A stretch of DNA of 64,000 bases from positions 1 through 64,000 of the forward strand of contig CANKBS010000017.1 in NCBI GenBank assembly GCA_947480015.1, in the 5' to 3' direction. Source of the stretch: Sphingobacteriaceae bacterium. GTDB lineage: Bacteria; Bacteroidota; Bacteroidia; B-17B0; Aurantibacillaceae. The notes under the pieces are model-generated. The model made no database searches and was not told where the DNA came from. It saw nothing but the letters and a program-made list of their open reading frames with translations. Below are positions 1-7,890 of the stretch, one piece after another. Numbering within the stretch: position 1 is the stretch's first letter; every line of letters starts with the position of its first letter. The position numbers were made by a program, and so were the translations under genes.

Positions 1-106
1 GCACTGTTTGGAATTTTAAATTATACTTCGACCCTAATGCACGGTAGCTGATTCTTGTTGTTAGCTTTTCTGCAATAATACTCTCTTTTAAGCTTTCTGT
101 TATCAT
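1..106 (-). CDS. Insertion-sequence transposase OrfA, N-terminus only (runs off the window)
   Basis: Reading the minus strand from the ATG at 106-104 gives 35 codons that stay open to the window edge. The peptide contains SYRALGSKYNLKFQTV, which has the look of the helix-turn-helix of an IS3-type OrfA (typical form: T/SYRELGxKYGIxxRTVxxWV). A terminal-repeat-like sequence lies just upstream at 124-148, in the right place for the left end of such an element. Only the start of the gene is present, so the family call rests on a short peptide; another HTH transposase family is possible. Confidence 0.5.
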   Translation of the reverse strand, partial: MITESLKESIIAEKLTTRISYRALGSKYNLKFQTV

Positions 107-123
107 TTTAGTTGACTTTTCAG

Positions 124-148
124 TGTCAACCTATTTTAGGACGAGACA
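124..148. repeat. Probable terminal inverted repeat of the insertion sequence
   Basis: The segment begins TGTC and ends GACA, contains GTTGACA on the minus strand, and lies directly outside the orfA start. IS3-type elements end in TG...CA, so 148 is the likely outer boundary, with 149 onward being chromosomal. The opposite end and the target duplication are outside the window, so this cannot be confirmed here. Confidence 0.4.
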
Positions 149-239
149 CGGTTCGGTGCACAAGCGAATGTCGTAGACTAATACATGAATCGATTTAACT
201 TTATTTTTTTGCATTTTTTCTGATTTGTCTTTATAAGTG

Positions 240-261
240 AATGAACATTCATTTAACTTTG
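240..261 (+). promoter_or_regulatory. Palindromic operator abutting a -7 promoter box of the tetR operon
   Basis: AATGAA (240-245) and TTCATT (248-253) form a perfect inverted repeat around a 2-nt centre, the usual size for a TetR-family half-site pair. TAACTTTG follows at 254-261 and matches the Bacteroidota -7 consensus TAnnTTTG. A start of transcription about 7 nt later would fall just before the ATG at 271. A bound repressor would cover the promoter, so autorepression is the natural inference. No convincing -33 element was seen at the ideal distance. Confidence 0.55.
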
Positions 262-270
262 CCATCAGAA

Positions 271-858
271 ATGAGAATCCGCGACGAGCATAAAGAAGAA
301 GCCATCCGAGAAAAAGCCTACGAGATTATCGTAAAAAAAGGTTTTGAGGGTTTGAGCATGCAAAAGCTGGCCAAGGCTGCGGGCGTATCGCCGGCTACCA
401 TTTATATTTATTATAAAAACCGCGAAGATCTTTTACACAGTTTATTTAATCATGCTCAAAAAGAATTTGCATTTTTCGCTTTAAGAAATTTTGACCCCAG
501 TGTTTCATTGGAAGAGGGCTTATGGCTGCAATGGAAAAATCGTTTGGCTTTTATTTCTGACAATCCAATTATTTATCAGTTCTTCGAACTGTTTCGAAAT
601 TCTCCGCTTATCAATCATAAAAATGTGAGCATGAAAGAATTTAAAGAAAACATGGTTCTTTTTGTTAAGAATGCGATTCAACGAGGTGAACTAGCCCGCA
701 TGGAGCCTGAGATCTTCTGGTCCATTGCCTATGGGTCTTTTTATTCGCTAGTAAAATTTCACCTGCAGGAAAAGAAAATGATGACTGAAAATTTTAAAAT
801 AACCGATGCTAAAATGAAACAAACCCTTCACATGGTAGTGAAGGCGCTTAAACCTTAA
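271..858 (+). CDS. TetR/AcrR family transcriptional regulator
   Basis: 195 residues from the ATG at 271. Residues 29-50 form the TetR helix-turn-helix (LSMQKLAKAAGVSPATIYIY, then YKNREDLL); the rest is the helical ligand-binding part. An in-frame ATG at 241 would add ten residues, but it lies inside the palindromic operator and upstream of the -7 box, so 271 is preferred. It is followed after 4 nt by a small HMA-fold gene and then an MFS exporter, a common arrangement for a drug- or metabolite-responsive repressor controlling its own efflux pump. The ligand is unknown. Confidence 0.85.
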   Translation: MRIRDEHKEEAIREKAYEIIVKKGFEGLSMQKLAKAAGVSPATIYIYYKNREDLLHSLFNHAQKEFAFFALRNFDPSVSLEEGLWLQWKNRLAFISDNPIIYQFFELFRNSPLINHKNVSMKEFKENMVLFVKNAIQRGELARMEPEIFWSIAYGSFYSLVKFHLQEKKMMTENFKITDAKMKQTLHMVVKALKP

Positions 859-862
859 TAAT

Positions 863-1099
863 ATGGAAATGATCATGGAAAATTATAGCCACATTCTCAT
901 TTTTAAAACCAATATAAAAACAGCGGACGATAAATTCCGGATCAGCGAAATGCTAAGCTATACAGCAGGTATTAACGACTGGAGTGTGGATTGTGATGAC
1001 ATTGATTGCGTTATGCGCATTGTATCCTATACCTTAAACAGCGCTCAGATCATAGAACTAATTAATAAAATGGGCTACCAATGCCAGGAATTGGAATAG
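863..1099 (+). CDS. Small HMA-like (ferredoxin-fold) protein lacking the metal-binding CxxC
   Basis: 78 residues. The pattern ILIFKTNI, then INDWSVDCDDIDCVMRI, then IIELINKMGY resembles heavy-metal-associated domains, in which KTNI is normally followed by CGGC. Here that position reads TADD (residues 20-23), so the usual copper/zinc ligands are absent. Two cysteines occur elsewhere (DCDDIDC). It is tightly packed between tetR and the MFS gene, and the long reading of the transporter overlaps it. It could be a partner or regulator of the exporter. The fold assignment is by pattern only. Confidence 0.6.
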   Translation: MEMIMENYSHILIFKTNIKTADDKFRISEMLSYTAGINDWSVDCDDIDCVMRIVSYTLNSAQIIELINKMGYQCQELE

Positions 1100-1104
1100 A
1101 ACGA

Positions 1105-2421
1105 ATGAACGAAACACCGAAAGATTCTAAACCGGAAATGACCGGAACCATCGCCAAGTCGCAACCTACTGCTAGTGGACCCATAAAACTCGAGGCCATA
1201 GAGTTTACTGCTTATCAAAAATTCATGATTGGTTTACTGGCCTTATTACAGTTTACCATTGTGCTTGATTTTATGATATTATCGCCACTAGGCGATATTT
1301 TAATGAAGTCGATGGAAATGAGTACCACACAATTTGGATCTGTGGTTTCGGCCTATGCTATCAGCGCCTGCATTTCGGGCTTTCTGGCGGCAGGGTTCGC
1401 CGATAAGTTTGACCGCAAAAAATTACTTTTATTTTTTTATGTGGGTTTTATTATCGGTACTTTTTTCTGCGCCTTGGCTTACAATTACGAAACACTGTTT
1501 ATTGCCCGCATAGTAACCGGTATTTTTGGTGGTGTGATTGGTTCAATATCCATGGCCATCATAACCGATGTGTTTAGTTTACAACAACGCGGCAAGGTGA
1601 TGGGCTATGTGCAAATGGCTTTTGCCGGGTCTCAGATTTTGGGTATACCCATTGGTTTATTATTAGCCAATGCATTTAATTGGCATGCCACTTTTTACAT
1701 GGTAGTTGTTTTGGCTATCCTCATCGGCATTGCCATTGTTTTTGAATTAAAACCACTTACCGAACATTTGAAATTACAAAGTGATAAAAACGCTTTACAA
1801 CATTTATGGCATACCATCAAAAAGAAAGATTACCGCATTGGATTCATAGCCACGGCTATGTTATCGATGGGTGGATTCATGCTCATGCCTTTTACAACGG
1901 CCTTTCTGGTGAACAATGTAAACATCGCGCAATCGCAAATACCACTTATCTTTTTCTTTACAGGCATTTCAACTATCATCATCATGCCACTAGTTGGTAA
2001 ATTGGCCGATCGTTTCGATAAGTTTAAACTCTTCACCATTGGTTCGTTAATAGCTTGTGTGATGATCGTCATTTATACAAATCTTAGTCCGGTGCCTATT
2101 TGGATGGTAATCATCATTAATATGGTCTTGTTTATGGGAATTATGAGTCGCATGGTGCCTGCAACGGCTCTAAACTCTGCCGTACCAGAAATGTACGACC
2201 GGGGAGCTTATATGAGTGTGAATTCATCTTTACAACAAATGGCCGGTGGTTTAGCGGCTATTTTTGCCGGTATGGTAGTTGTGCAACAAACAAAAACCAG
2301 TCCCATTGAGCATTTTGATACACTTGGTTATGTGATGGTAGGCTTAATACTTTGGTGTGTTTACCTGGTAAGTCGCGTGAGTAAATTGGTAAAAGCAAAA
2401 CGCAAAATGGAAACGGTTTAA
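1105..2421 (+). CDS. MFS transporter, DHA1-type drug/metabolite exporter
   Basis: 438 residues from the ATG at 1105; an upstream in-frame ATG at 1081 would overlap the previous gene by 19 nt and is less likely. After a hydrophilic N-terminus of about 35 residues there are roughly twelve hydrophobic segments. The signature region after helix 2 reads ADKFDRKKLLLF (G/A-D-x-x-D/x-R-K-x form), and ADRFDKFKLF repeats the motif in the second half, as expected for MFS duplication. Probably in one operon with the TetR and HMA-like genes, exporting the ligand sensed by TetR. Substrate unknown. Confidence 0.85.
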   Translation: MNETPKDSKPEMTGTIAKSQPTASGPIKLEAIEFTAYQKFMIGLLALLQFTIVLDFMILSPLGDILMKSMEMSTTQFGSVVSAYAISACISGFLAAGFADKFDRKKLLLFFYVGFIIGTFFCALAYNYETLFIARIVTGIFGGVIGSISMAIITDVFSLQQRGKVMGYVQMAFAGSQILGIPIGLLLANAFNWHATFYMVVVLAILIGIAIVFELKPLTEHLKLQSDKNALQHLWHTIKKKDYRIGFIATAMLSMGGFMLMPFTTAFLVNNVNIAQSQIPLIFFFTGISTIIIMPLVGKLADRFDKFKLFTIGSLIACVMIVIYTNLSPVPIWMVIIINMVLFMGIMSRMVPATALNSAVPEMYDRGAYMSVNSSLQQMAGGLAAIFAGMVVVQQTKTSPIEHFDTLGYVMVGLILWCVYLVSRVSKLVKAKRKMETV

Positions 2422-2452
2422 GCCCTTATTATTTTTTTAGAAATTTTAAGTA

Positions 2453-3856
2453 TTAAAGGTCTTTTACCGCCTTATTTTTTAAGGTACTGATTAGTTCCAC
2501 AAAGCGCATGAGGTCATTGCCGTTGCTGGCTATACCAACCGAAACCCTTATGGCGCCACGCATTTTACCGAGGTAGGCTACAATGTCATGGTAATCGCCT
2601 TTATCGCGACTCACAAAATAGTTTGCCAGTTCTTCGGTGGTCACGCAGTTATTTATTTCGTCAATACCCGGATTACAGAAGCATCCCGAACGTATGGAGA
2701 TTTTTTTAGCATTGGCCATGGCTTCTATTTTCTCAAATGGAAAAAGTTTCCCCTCGGGATCAAAAAAGTTCATGATAAGTGTGCCGCCATGGTGTTTAAA
2801 ATTATCGGGACCAAAAATCTTCACAATGTATTTACCAGTATCATGTTTTAGTTTTTTTAATTCGATAGAGAGGTTTTCAATTAAGGAGAGCACACGTTTG
2901 GAGATCCTTTCCATGCCAATAGATTCAATATAATCCAATCCAATCGTAACCGCCGGAATTCCAAGATAATTTAAGGTGCCATCTTCAAAGCGTTCGCTGC
3001 CATATACCAAAAATTTATTTGGACTAACCACCGATACCATAGTAACCGTGCCGCCGGCAAACCAGGGTTTTACCAGTTTATCGAAACTTGATTTTTTTAC
3101 CAACAAACAACCAATGCCGGTTGGGTAACCAAAAATTTTGTAAAATGAAATGGAAACAAAATCGGGTTTAATAACAGACAGATCTAATTTAGAACTCGGC
3201 ACATAAGCCGCCGCATCCAATAACACATCAAAACCTTTTTTCTGCGCTTTTTCTATCCAAGCCAAATCATGCTTTACGCCCGACACGTTGGATTGTGCCG
3301 GATAAGCAAATAAATTATTAGCCTTCGGATCAGCCTCTGAAAGGACTTTTTCAAGCAAGTCGGCTTTTATTTCTAGGTCTTCATATTGAACTGGAATGTA
3401 GGTGGTTTTGCCGTTTTTAGCAGTACAATATTCGCGGATGCCGTTAACCGAATTATGATTATCGGCTAAGATTACAAAACTACTTTTTTCATTAAATGGA
3501 AACGATTCACCAACAATTTTTAAAGCACCCGACGCATTGGAGGTAAAAATACAGTGATAGTCAGTCGCATTAAAAAAACTCAGAATTTTTTTTCTGGCAT
3601 CTTCCACTAAAATGGTTGACAGATGAGAAGTGGGGTTGGTGCTGTGTGGATTGCCGTAAACATTGTCGCGTAGCAAGGCTTGGTGTTTTTGAATCTGACT
3701 TTGCGTGTACAAATTCCCACCGGTATAATCTAAATAAGCATGCCCTTCTTTATCCAATCTGCTGTATTCAGCATTTCTGAGCTTTGTAAAAAACGTATCG
3801 TCTTCAAGTGTTAATTGATGACTCTCAGTTTTTTTTGACTTGAATAGTGACAGCAT
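2453..3856 (-). CDS. Class V PLP-dependent aminotransferase, molybdenum-cofactor-sulfurase/cysteine-desulfurase type
   Basis: 467 residues. The class V fold is marked by YLDYTGGNLY near 41-50, the cofactor-stacking region HNS near 134, DAAAYVP (Asp214) that pairs with the pyridine nitrogen, and SISFYKIFGYPTG, with the Schiff-base lysine at 240. RSGCFCNPG near the C-terminus resembles the desulfurase active-site loop. The FYKIFGYPTG sequence and overall layout match the N-terminal domain of eukaryotic Moco sulfurase (ABA3/MOCOS) better than NifS/IscS, but the MOSC domain is missing. Substrate not established. It stands alone, convergent with the MFS gene. Confidence 0.8.
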   Translation of the reverse strand: MLSLFKSKKTESHQLTLEDDTFFTKLRNAEYSRLDKEGHAYLDYTGGNLYTQSQIQKHQALLRDNVYGNPHSTNPTSHLSTILVEDARKKILSFFNATDYHCIFTSNASGALKIVGESFPFNEKSSFVILADNHNSVNGIREYCTAKNGKTTYIPVQYEDLEIKADLLEKVLSEADPKANNLFAYPAQSNVSGVKHDLAWIEKAQKKGFDVLLDAAAYVPSSKLDLSVIKPDFVSISFYKIFGYPTGIGCLLVKKSSFDKLVKPWFAGGTVTMVSVVSPNKFLVYGSERFEDGTLNYLGIPAVTIGLDYIESIGMERISKRVLSLIENLSIELKKLKHDTGKYIVKIFGPDNFKHHGGTLIMNFFDPEGKLFPFEKIEAMANAKKISIRSGCFCNPGIDEINNCVTTEELANYFVSRDKGDYHDIVAYLGKMRGAIRVSVGIASNGNDLMRFVELISTLKNKAVKDL

Positions 3857-3982
3857 GTAGTATGATTTTAGATTCCCCTTATTTTAAGAATTATTCTTAT
3901 TCAAATAAAGTTAAATATTCTGTGGCTTGCAAACGCGATTAAAACAAAATTTAAATATTCGTGGAATTGTGTTTTTAAACGA

Positions 3983-5137
3983 TTATAGATTGAAAGCCAT
4001 AGAAAGTGTAAAGAAGTAATTTCTGCTTGTTTTCATCGTATATTTTTGAAAAATCTGATCTTTGCTGCCAAGGGCCCTGCCTTCAAAGCGAAGGCTCATT
4101 TGCTTATTAAGGAGGTAATCAAAATTCATCGAGAGTCCGCCGGTTTGAAAACCATTGAGCCCGCCTTCCTTAATAATAACATTGTTTAAATCGCGGTAGT
4201 ATTCGGCTCGGAAAGCTAACTGAAAATGATTATTTACACGATAACGGGTTATAATAATGGGAGCAAGCACTTTTGCGTAGTTCTTACTTCCTTTACTTAA
4301 TTGCTGAAAACCAAAGTCCACACCGGTGGTTATTCCGAAATGTTTTCTGAATTGTATGATGGCGTAGATGTTATTGTAATAACGCCAAAGATTTACATTG
4401 TCGGGCAAATCGTTGCCAATAAAAGTGCTCCAGTTAATGCTGATGGTTTGTTTTGGACTAAAAGTAATTTGCGTGCCAAAGGAAGGACTGTGGTTATTGG
4501 GGTTTTTTTTATTTTTTTGCCAACCATTCAGATACATCAAAGCCAGGTATAATTTCTCGCTTTTAGTAGTATAGCCTAATTTAATTCCCGATTCAAAATA
4601 CGGAGTATTATCAGCCTGTAAACTTCGGGTTAATGCCCAGCAATCCTTGGCCATAGCACTTTCAAAACCTATGTGTGAAGGCATAATACCGGCATCGAGC
4701 CAGAGTTTTTGTTTTTTTAATAGTTTAATCCCTGCATTACATTCAAAAATTGCTTTAAACAAACCATCTTCAGTGTTCATGTTGTATTGGGCATAAGTGC
4801 CGCTCATGAGCGCGAAATTGGCTCTGAAATGTTCGGCGTGATAACTCAGTTTTACAAACCCAAGATTTAAATTTATTGATCGATCTCGGTTGAAATTATA
4901 GAAGTAGGATTTACGGTCTTGGTTATCGTGCCCTCCAAGATCGAAACTGCTGTACATTTCAAAATAAGTCGTGGCGCTAAGGTTATTGGTTTCTGTATTG
5001 TTTTGTGCGCATAATTTATGGCTCATCAACACAACCATTAGTGTAATGATGGAAGAGTGGCGTGCGGATTGAAAGTAAATAGCTGTTTTGGCTTGCAATG
5101 TGACTTTCAGTTTTGTTGGCCTGATTTTTTTATTCAT
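3983..5137 (-). CDS. Outer-membrane beta-barrel porin, OmpL-like (beta-barrel porin-2 type)
   Basis: 384 residues. The first about 45 residues are a long export signal (hydrophobic IITLMVVLM, then CAQ). The body alternates short amphipathic strands rich in aromatic residues (for example YFEMYSSFDLGG, FRANFALMSGTYAQY, KLYLALMYLNGWQ) and ends in a strand with terminal FTLSMAFNL, as outer-membrane barrels do. This pattern matches the Bacteroidota OmpL-like porin family. A -7 box at 5151-5158 supports the chosen start. The pore specificity cannot be read from the sequence. Confidence 0.75.
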   Translation of the reverse strand: MNKKIRPTKLKVTLQAKTAIYFQSARHSSIITLMVVLMSHKLCAQNNTETNNLSATTYFEMYSSFDLGGHDNQDRKSYFYNFNRDRSINLNLGFVKLSYHAEHFRANFALMSGTYAQYNMNTEDGLFKAIFECNAGIKLLKKQKLWLDAGIMPSHIGFESAMAKDCWALTRSLQADNTPYFESGIKLGYTTKSEKLYLALMYLNGWQKNKKNPNNHSPSFGTQITFSPKQTISINWSTFIGNDLPDNVNLWRYYNNIYAIIQFRKHFGITTGVDFGFQQLSKGSKNYAKVLAPIIITRYRVNNHFQLAFRAEYYRDLNNVIIKEGGLNGFQTGGLSMNFDYLLNKQMSLRFEGRALGSKDQIFQKYTMKTSRNYFFTLSMAFNL

Positions 5138-5150
5138 AAATACAAGAAAA

Positions 5151-5158
5151 CAAAGCTA
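5151..5158 (-). promoter_or_regulatory. -7 promoter box of the porin gene
   Basis: On the minus strand the sequence reads TAGCTTTG, a full match to TAnnTTTG. It lies 14 nt upstream of the porin ATG at 5137, so the leader would be very short. Confidence 0.5.
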
Positions 5159-5309
5159 AGTGTTTTTACAGGCATAAACTAGGCCCGAAGCAGGTTAAGT
5201 GCAAAAATAAACTGAATCTTACATCTGAAACAGGTAGGGCGTTTAGGTAAATAAATACAACAATTCCTGAATGACCTTTGTATCAGGATAGTTTAAACAT
5301 CCTCATACA

Positions 5310-5741
5310 ATGAAAACTTTAATCATATATTTTTTTTTGACAACTCTAATCGGATTTGGATTTGCGCAAGAAACACCTCGTAAAGCATCTGTTGTTTCTC
5401 CCTGCACACTTATATACTCTTACGAGGAAGATGCGCTAGTTTATAAGGATAATGCGATTATACCTTTAAAAGCGATATTGATTGAAAGCTTACCGTATTC
5501 GGGTAAACTTACCATACCAATTTATCTTAGTCCGAATATGAAAGGAACCTATGTTTTTAAAAAACATCCGGCATTAGCAATTCCGGAATATTATACGGCT
5601 GTGATAGAAGATACATTTACCGGTGAACATTATGACCTTAAAGCAAGCGATTCTTGTGTTTTTGAAACCAGTAAAAAAATGGAAGAACGCTTTGTTTTGA
5701 AGATGGATTATCAAAAGTGTAAGCTCACCGCAATGCGTTAA
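5310..5741 (+). CDS. Small secreted protein, single beta-sandwich-like domain
   Basis: 143 residues with a signal peptide (hydrophobic to about residue 18, FGFAQ). The mature part contains IPEYYTAVIEDTFTG, then HYDLKASDSCVFET and ERFVLKM. This Y-x-L/I-x-D-x-x-TG-x-x-x-DL...Y/F-x-F...RFxL pattern resembles the beta-rich segment often found just before the sorting domain of T9SS cell-surface proteins, here as a free-standing protein with no sorting domain. A weak paralogue follows directly. No function can be assigned. Confidence 0.6.
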   Translation: MKTLIIYFFLTTLIGFGFAQETPRKASVVSPCTLIYSYEEDALVYKDNAIIPLKAILIESLPYSGKLTIPIYLSPNMKGTYVFKKHPALAIPEYYTAVIEDTFTGEHYDLKASDSCVFETSKKMEERFVLKMDYQKCKLTAMR

Positions 5742-5765
5742 AAATTAATGACAAAAAATAAAATC

Positions 5766-6191
5766 ATGAAAACTATCATCGCCTGTTGTTTAGTTCTGTT
5801 TTTGCATAATATAAGTTGGGCACAAAACAATTCTTCCAACACTTCAAAAAGCACCGACTTCGATTTGAATGTTGGTTTGGTTATAACCCGCAATTCAACG
5901 GAATCCGGGCATGTTATAAATATTGTCTGTTTGCCGCATAATTTGGAATACTCCGTAGTTTTAAAAATAGAACTTAATCCAAAGGAGGTTTATACTTTCG
6001 TGAAATCAAACGATTTGTTTATTCCTGAAGGATATGCTGTTTATATTAAAGATGAAGGTACCGGCAATGTGTTTGATCTAGATTCAACTGAGCGTCACAG
6101 TTTCGTCACCAATCGGCACATAACCAAATATTTTTTATTAGAATGTCGTAAAATTGATCAGGTTGAAAATCTGTTTGTAAAAGCCAACTAA
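5766..6191 (+). CDS. Small secreted protein, paralogue of the preceding gene
   Basis: 141 residues from the ATG at 5766, which places the signal peptide (IIACCLVLFLHNISWAQ) at the N-terminus; an ATG at 5748 would add six polar residues. The mature region carries IPEGYAVYIKDEGTG, then FDLDSTERHSFVT and KYFLLEC, aligning with the corresponding parts of the upstream protein. The two genes are about 25 nt apart and are probably co-transcribed. They look like diverged duplicates of one small exported domain. Role unknown. Confidence 0.6.
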   Translation: MKTIIACCLVLFLHNISWAQNNSSNTSKSTDFDLNVGLVITRNSTESGHVINIVCLPHNLEYSVVLKIELNPKEVYTFVKSNDLFIPEGYAVYIKDEGTGNVFDLDSTERHSFVTNRHITKYFLLECRKIDQVENLFVKAN

Positions 6192-6193
6192 AG

Positions 6194-7042
6194 TTATTTG
6201 TCGTCTGCTTTTTCGAAAGAAGCGATGGTGGCGCCGGGCGACATAACAAATGGAATCTGGTTCCAATCATCGTACTTGGCAACTAATTCCGTTTTTTTTG
6301 AAGGATCGGAGGCAGCTGTTTTCATATCGTTAAAGTAAGTTTTAAAATTATCAATAAGTTCAATGCCGCCAATTCTGCCGTGTCCCGGCACAATGGTTTG
6401 AATATCAAAAGCAGTGGGCAGCCAATCCAGCGTTTCCTGATAAGCCGGTGCATTGGCAACACCAATCATTACCGGCGCCTGTTTGTTTAAAACTACATCG
6501 CCACCAAATAATAATTTACGTTTATGTAAATACACAAATACATCGCTTTGTGTATGCACATTTTTGTTGAGGTTTAAAATAGTCAGCGTGTCATCTCCTA
6601 TCCTAATATCCATGCGGTCTTTTATCCATTCCGTTGGTAAATTTTTTTCTCCGACTTCTTTTCTCCAAAGTTCTTTACCAAAATTTGCTCCGGCAAGAAT
6701 AGAAGCTCCTTTATATAATTCATTGCCTTTAACATGGTCGGGGTGAATGTGTGTATTAATAACCAGAATGGGTTTAGAACCCGCAATTTTCATCACCTCC
6801 GTATGCAATTCCTCGGCTGCAGCATCCATCTTCGTGTCAATTACCACCACCAAACTATCCGAATTGAGTATACCTGAATTACCGCCACCACCGGTAATGA
6901 GAGTTAAATCCTTATCAAATTGCACCACTTCGGTTTCCTTCATCTTTTTCATAAAAGGATAGAGGTATTTAAAAAATAAAATGCCGCCAATGATGGCAAT
7001 TATTAAAACCATAATACCGAACCATTTGACTATTTTTTTCAT
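6194..7042 (-). CDS. Membrane-anchored metallo-beta-lactamase-fold hydrolase
   Basis: 282 residues. Residues 7-24 are a hydrophobic anchor or uncleaved signal. The MBL metal site is complete by inspection: THIHPDH (His98, His100, Asp102, His103), His163 in NVHTQSD, Asp182 in GGD, and His221 in PGHG. The family includes lactamases, glyoxalase II-like and sulfatase-like hydrolases; the loop lengths here do not point to one substrate. Convergent with the small secreted protein gene, only 2 nt apart. Confidence 0.8.
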   Translation of the reverse strand: MKKIVKWFGIMVLIIAIIGGILFFKYLYPFMKKMKETEVVQFDKDLTLITGGGGNSGILNSDSLVVVIDTKMDAAAEELHTEVMKIAGSKPILVINTHIHPDHVKGNELYKGASILAGANFGKELWRKEVGEKNLPTEWIKDRMDIRIGDDTLTILNLNKNVHTQSDVFVYLHKRKLLFGGDVVLNKQAPVMIGVANAPAYQETLDWLPTAFDIQTIVPGHGRIGGIELIDNFKTYFNDMKTAASDPSKKTELVAKYDDWNQIPFVMSPGATIASFEKADDK

Positions 7043-7163
7043 GTTATTGTTTTTTATAAGAATCTATTTTTAGAAATAACACATGCGGGGACCAATTGTT
7101 TTAAAAAATCCGTTTTGCGCGTAAAATAAAGCGAATCCTTTACGTTCTTTGTTACTTTTTTTC

Positions 7164-7880
7164 TTATTGTTTGATCGAAAATTTCACAAACATAGAAGCC
7201 TGAATTTTTATCTTTTTGAATTCAATTTCATTTTCTGATTTGGCTTTTGTTTCATCAACGCTTAATTCTTCCAACATGGCTTGGGCTTTGTACATCACAT
7301 TCGCCGTCCTCGGATCAGCATAACAGCCCTCTCTTTCCTGCACAATAAGAGCCTTGTCGGTTTGCTCGTTAATGGCCTTTAGCAAATAGTCAGCTTTGGT
7401 TTTGGCAGCTTTAATGGCCTGAATACGGATTTCTTTTTTAAGACTGTCAATTTTTGAGTGATTAACCTTGGTGATAAAAGCATCGGTTATTTCCAGTTTA
7501 TCCAATTGCTGAAAAACTTGCCCGACTTTTGTAGCATTGGTTACTTTAAGCAGGTAATCTTTTTTGGTCAACACATCTTTTGTTTTCCATTTTACTTTTA
7601 CGTGATCGGCATTAGCATCAGCTAGAAATAAATTTTTCATATCCAGTTCTATTTCGATCAGGGCAAATTTCAGTTTTTCTTCCCGCATGTCAATGGTTTG
7701 TTTTTCCTTTCCAACATAACGCTCACGAATAACAATACTGATGTATATCTCATCGGGAACAACTTCTGTTTCTGCTGTTCCTGTAACTTCAATATAAGGT
7801 TTTTCGGCACTTTGGTTATTAACCTGTGCAATGGCAAGCTCCGCCATTAAAAACGAAAGGAATAAAAGTGATTTTTTCAT
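7164..7880 (-). CDS. SIMPL-domain (DUF541) secreted protein
   Basis: 238 residues from the ATG at 7880, which gives a normal signal peptide (KKSLLFLSFLMAELAIAQ). A GTG at 7904 also opens the frame but overlaps the upstream gene by 14 nt and puts polar residues before the signal. PYIEVTGTAETEVVPDEIYI is the typical opening of SIMPL/BP26-type proteins, followed by the long alpha/beta repeat region (LLKVTNATKVGQVFQQLD, KAAKTKADYLLKAI). Family members form periplasmic or outer-membrane oligomers linked to stress tolerance. Probably transcribed with the frameshifted gene upstream. Confidence 0.8.
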   Translation of the reverse strand: MKKSLLFLSFLMAELAIAQVNNQSAEKPYIEVTGTAETEVVPDEIYISIVIRERYVGKEKQTIDMREEKLKFALIEIELDMKNLFLADANADHVKVKWKTKDVLTKKDYLLKVTNATKVGQVFQQLDKLEITDAFITKVNHSKIDSLKKEIRIQAIKAAKTKADYLLKAINEQTDKALIVQEREGCYADPRTANVMYKAQAMLEELSVDETKAKSENEIEFKKIKIQASMFVKFSIKQ

Positions 7881-7890
7881 TTTAAATAAA

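Noticed and set aside
241-270. ATG at 241 as the tetR start
   Set aside because: It lies inside the palindromic operator and upstream of a TAnnTTTG box; 271 fits the family length and promoter better.
1081-1104. ATG at 1081 as the MFS start
   Set aside because: It would overlap the upstream gene by 19 nt and adds an unrelated polar leader; the ATG at 1105 is 5 nt past that gene's stop.
2453-3856. Kynureninase for the tryptophan pathway
   Set aside because: The PLP-site sequence SFYKIFGYPTG and the RSGCFC loop fit Moco-sulfurase/desulfurase proteins, not KynU.
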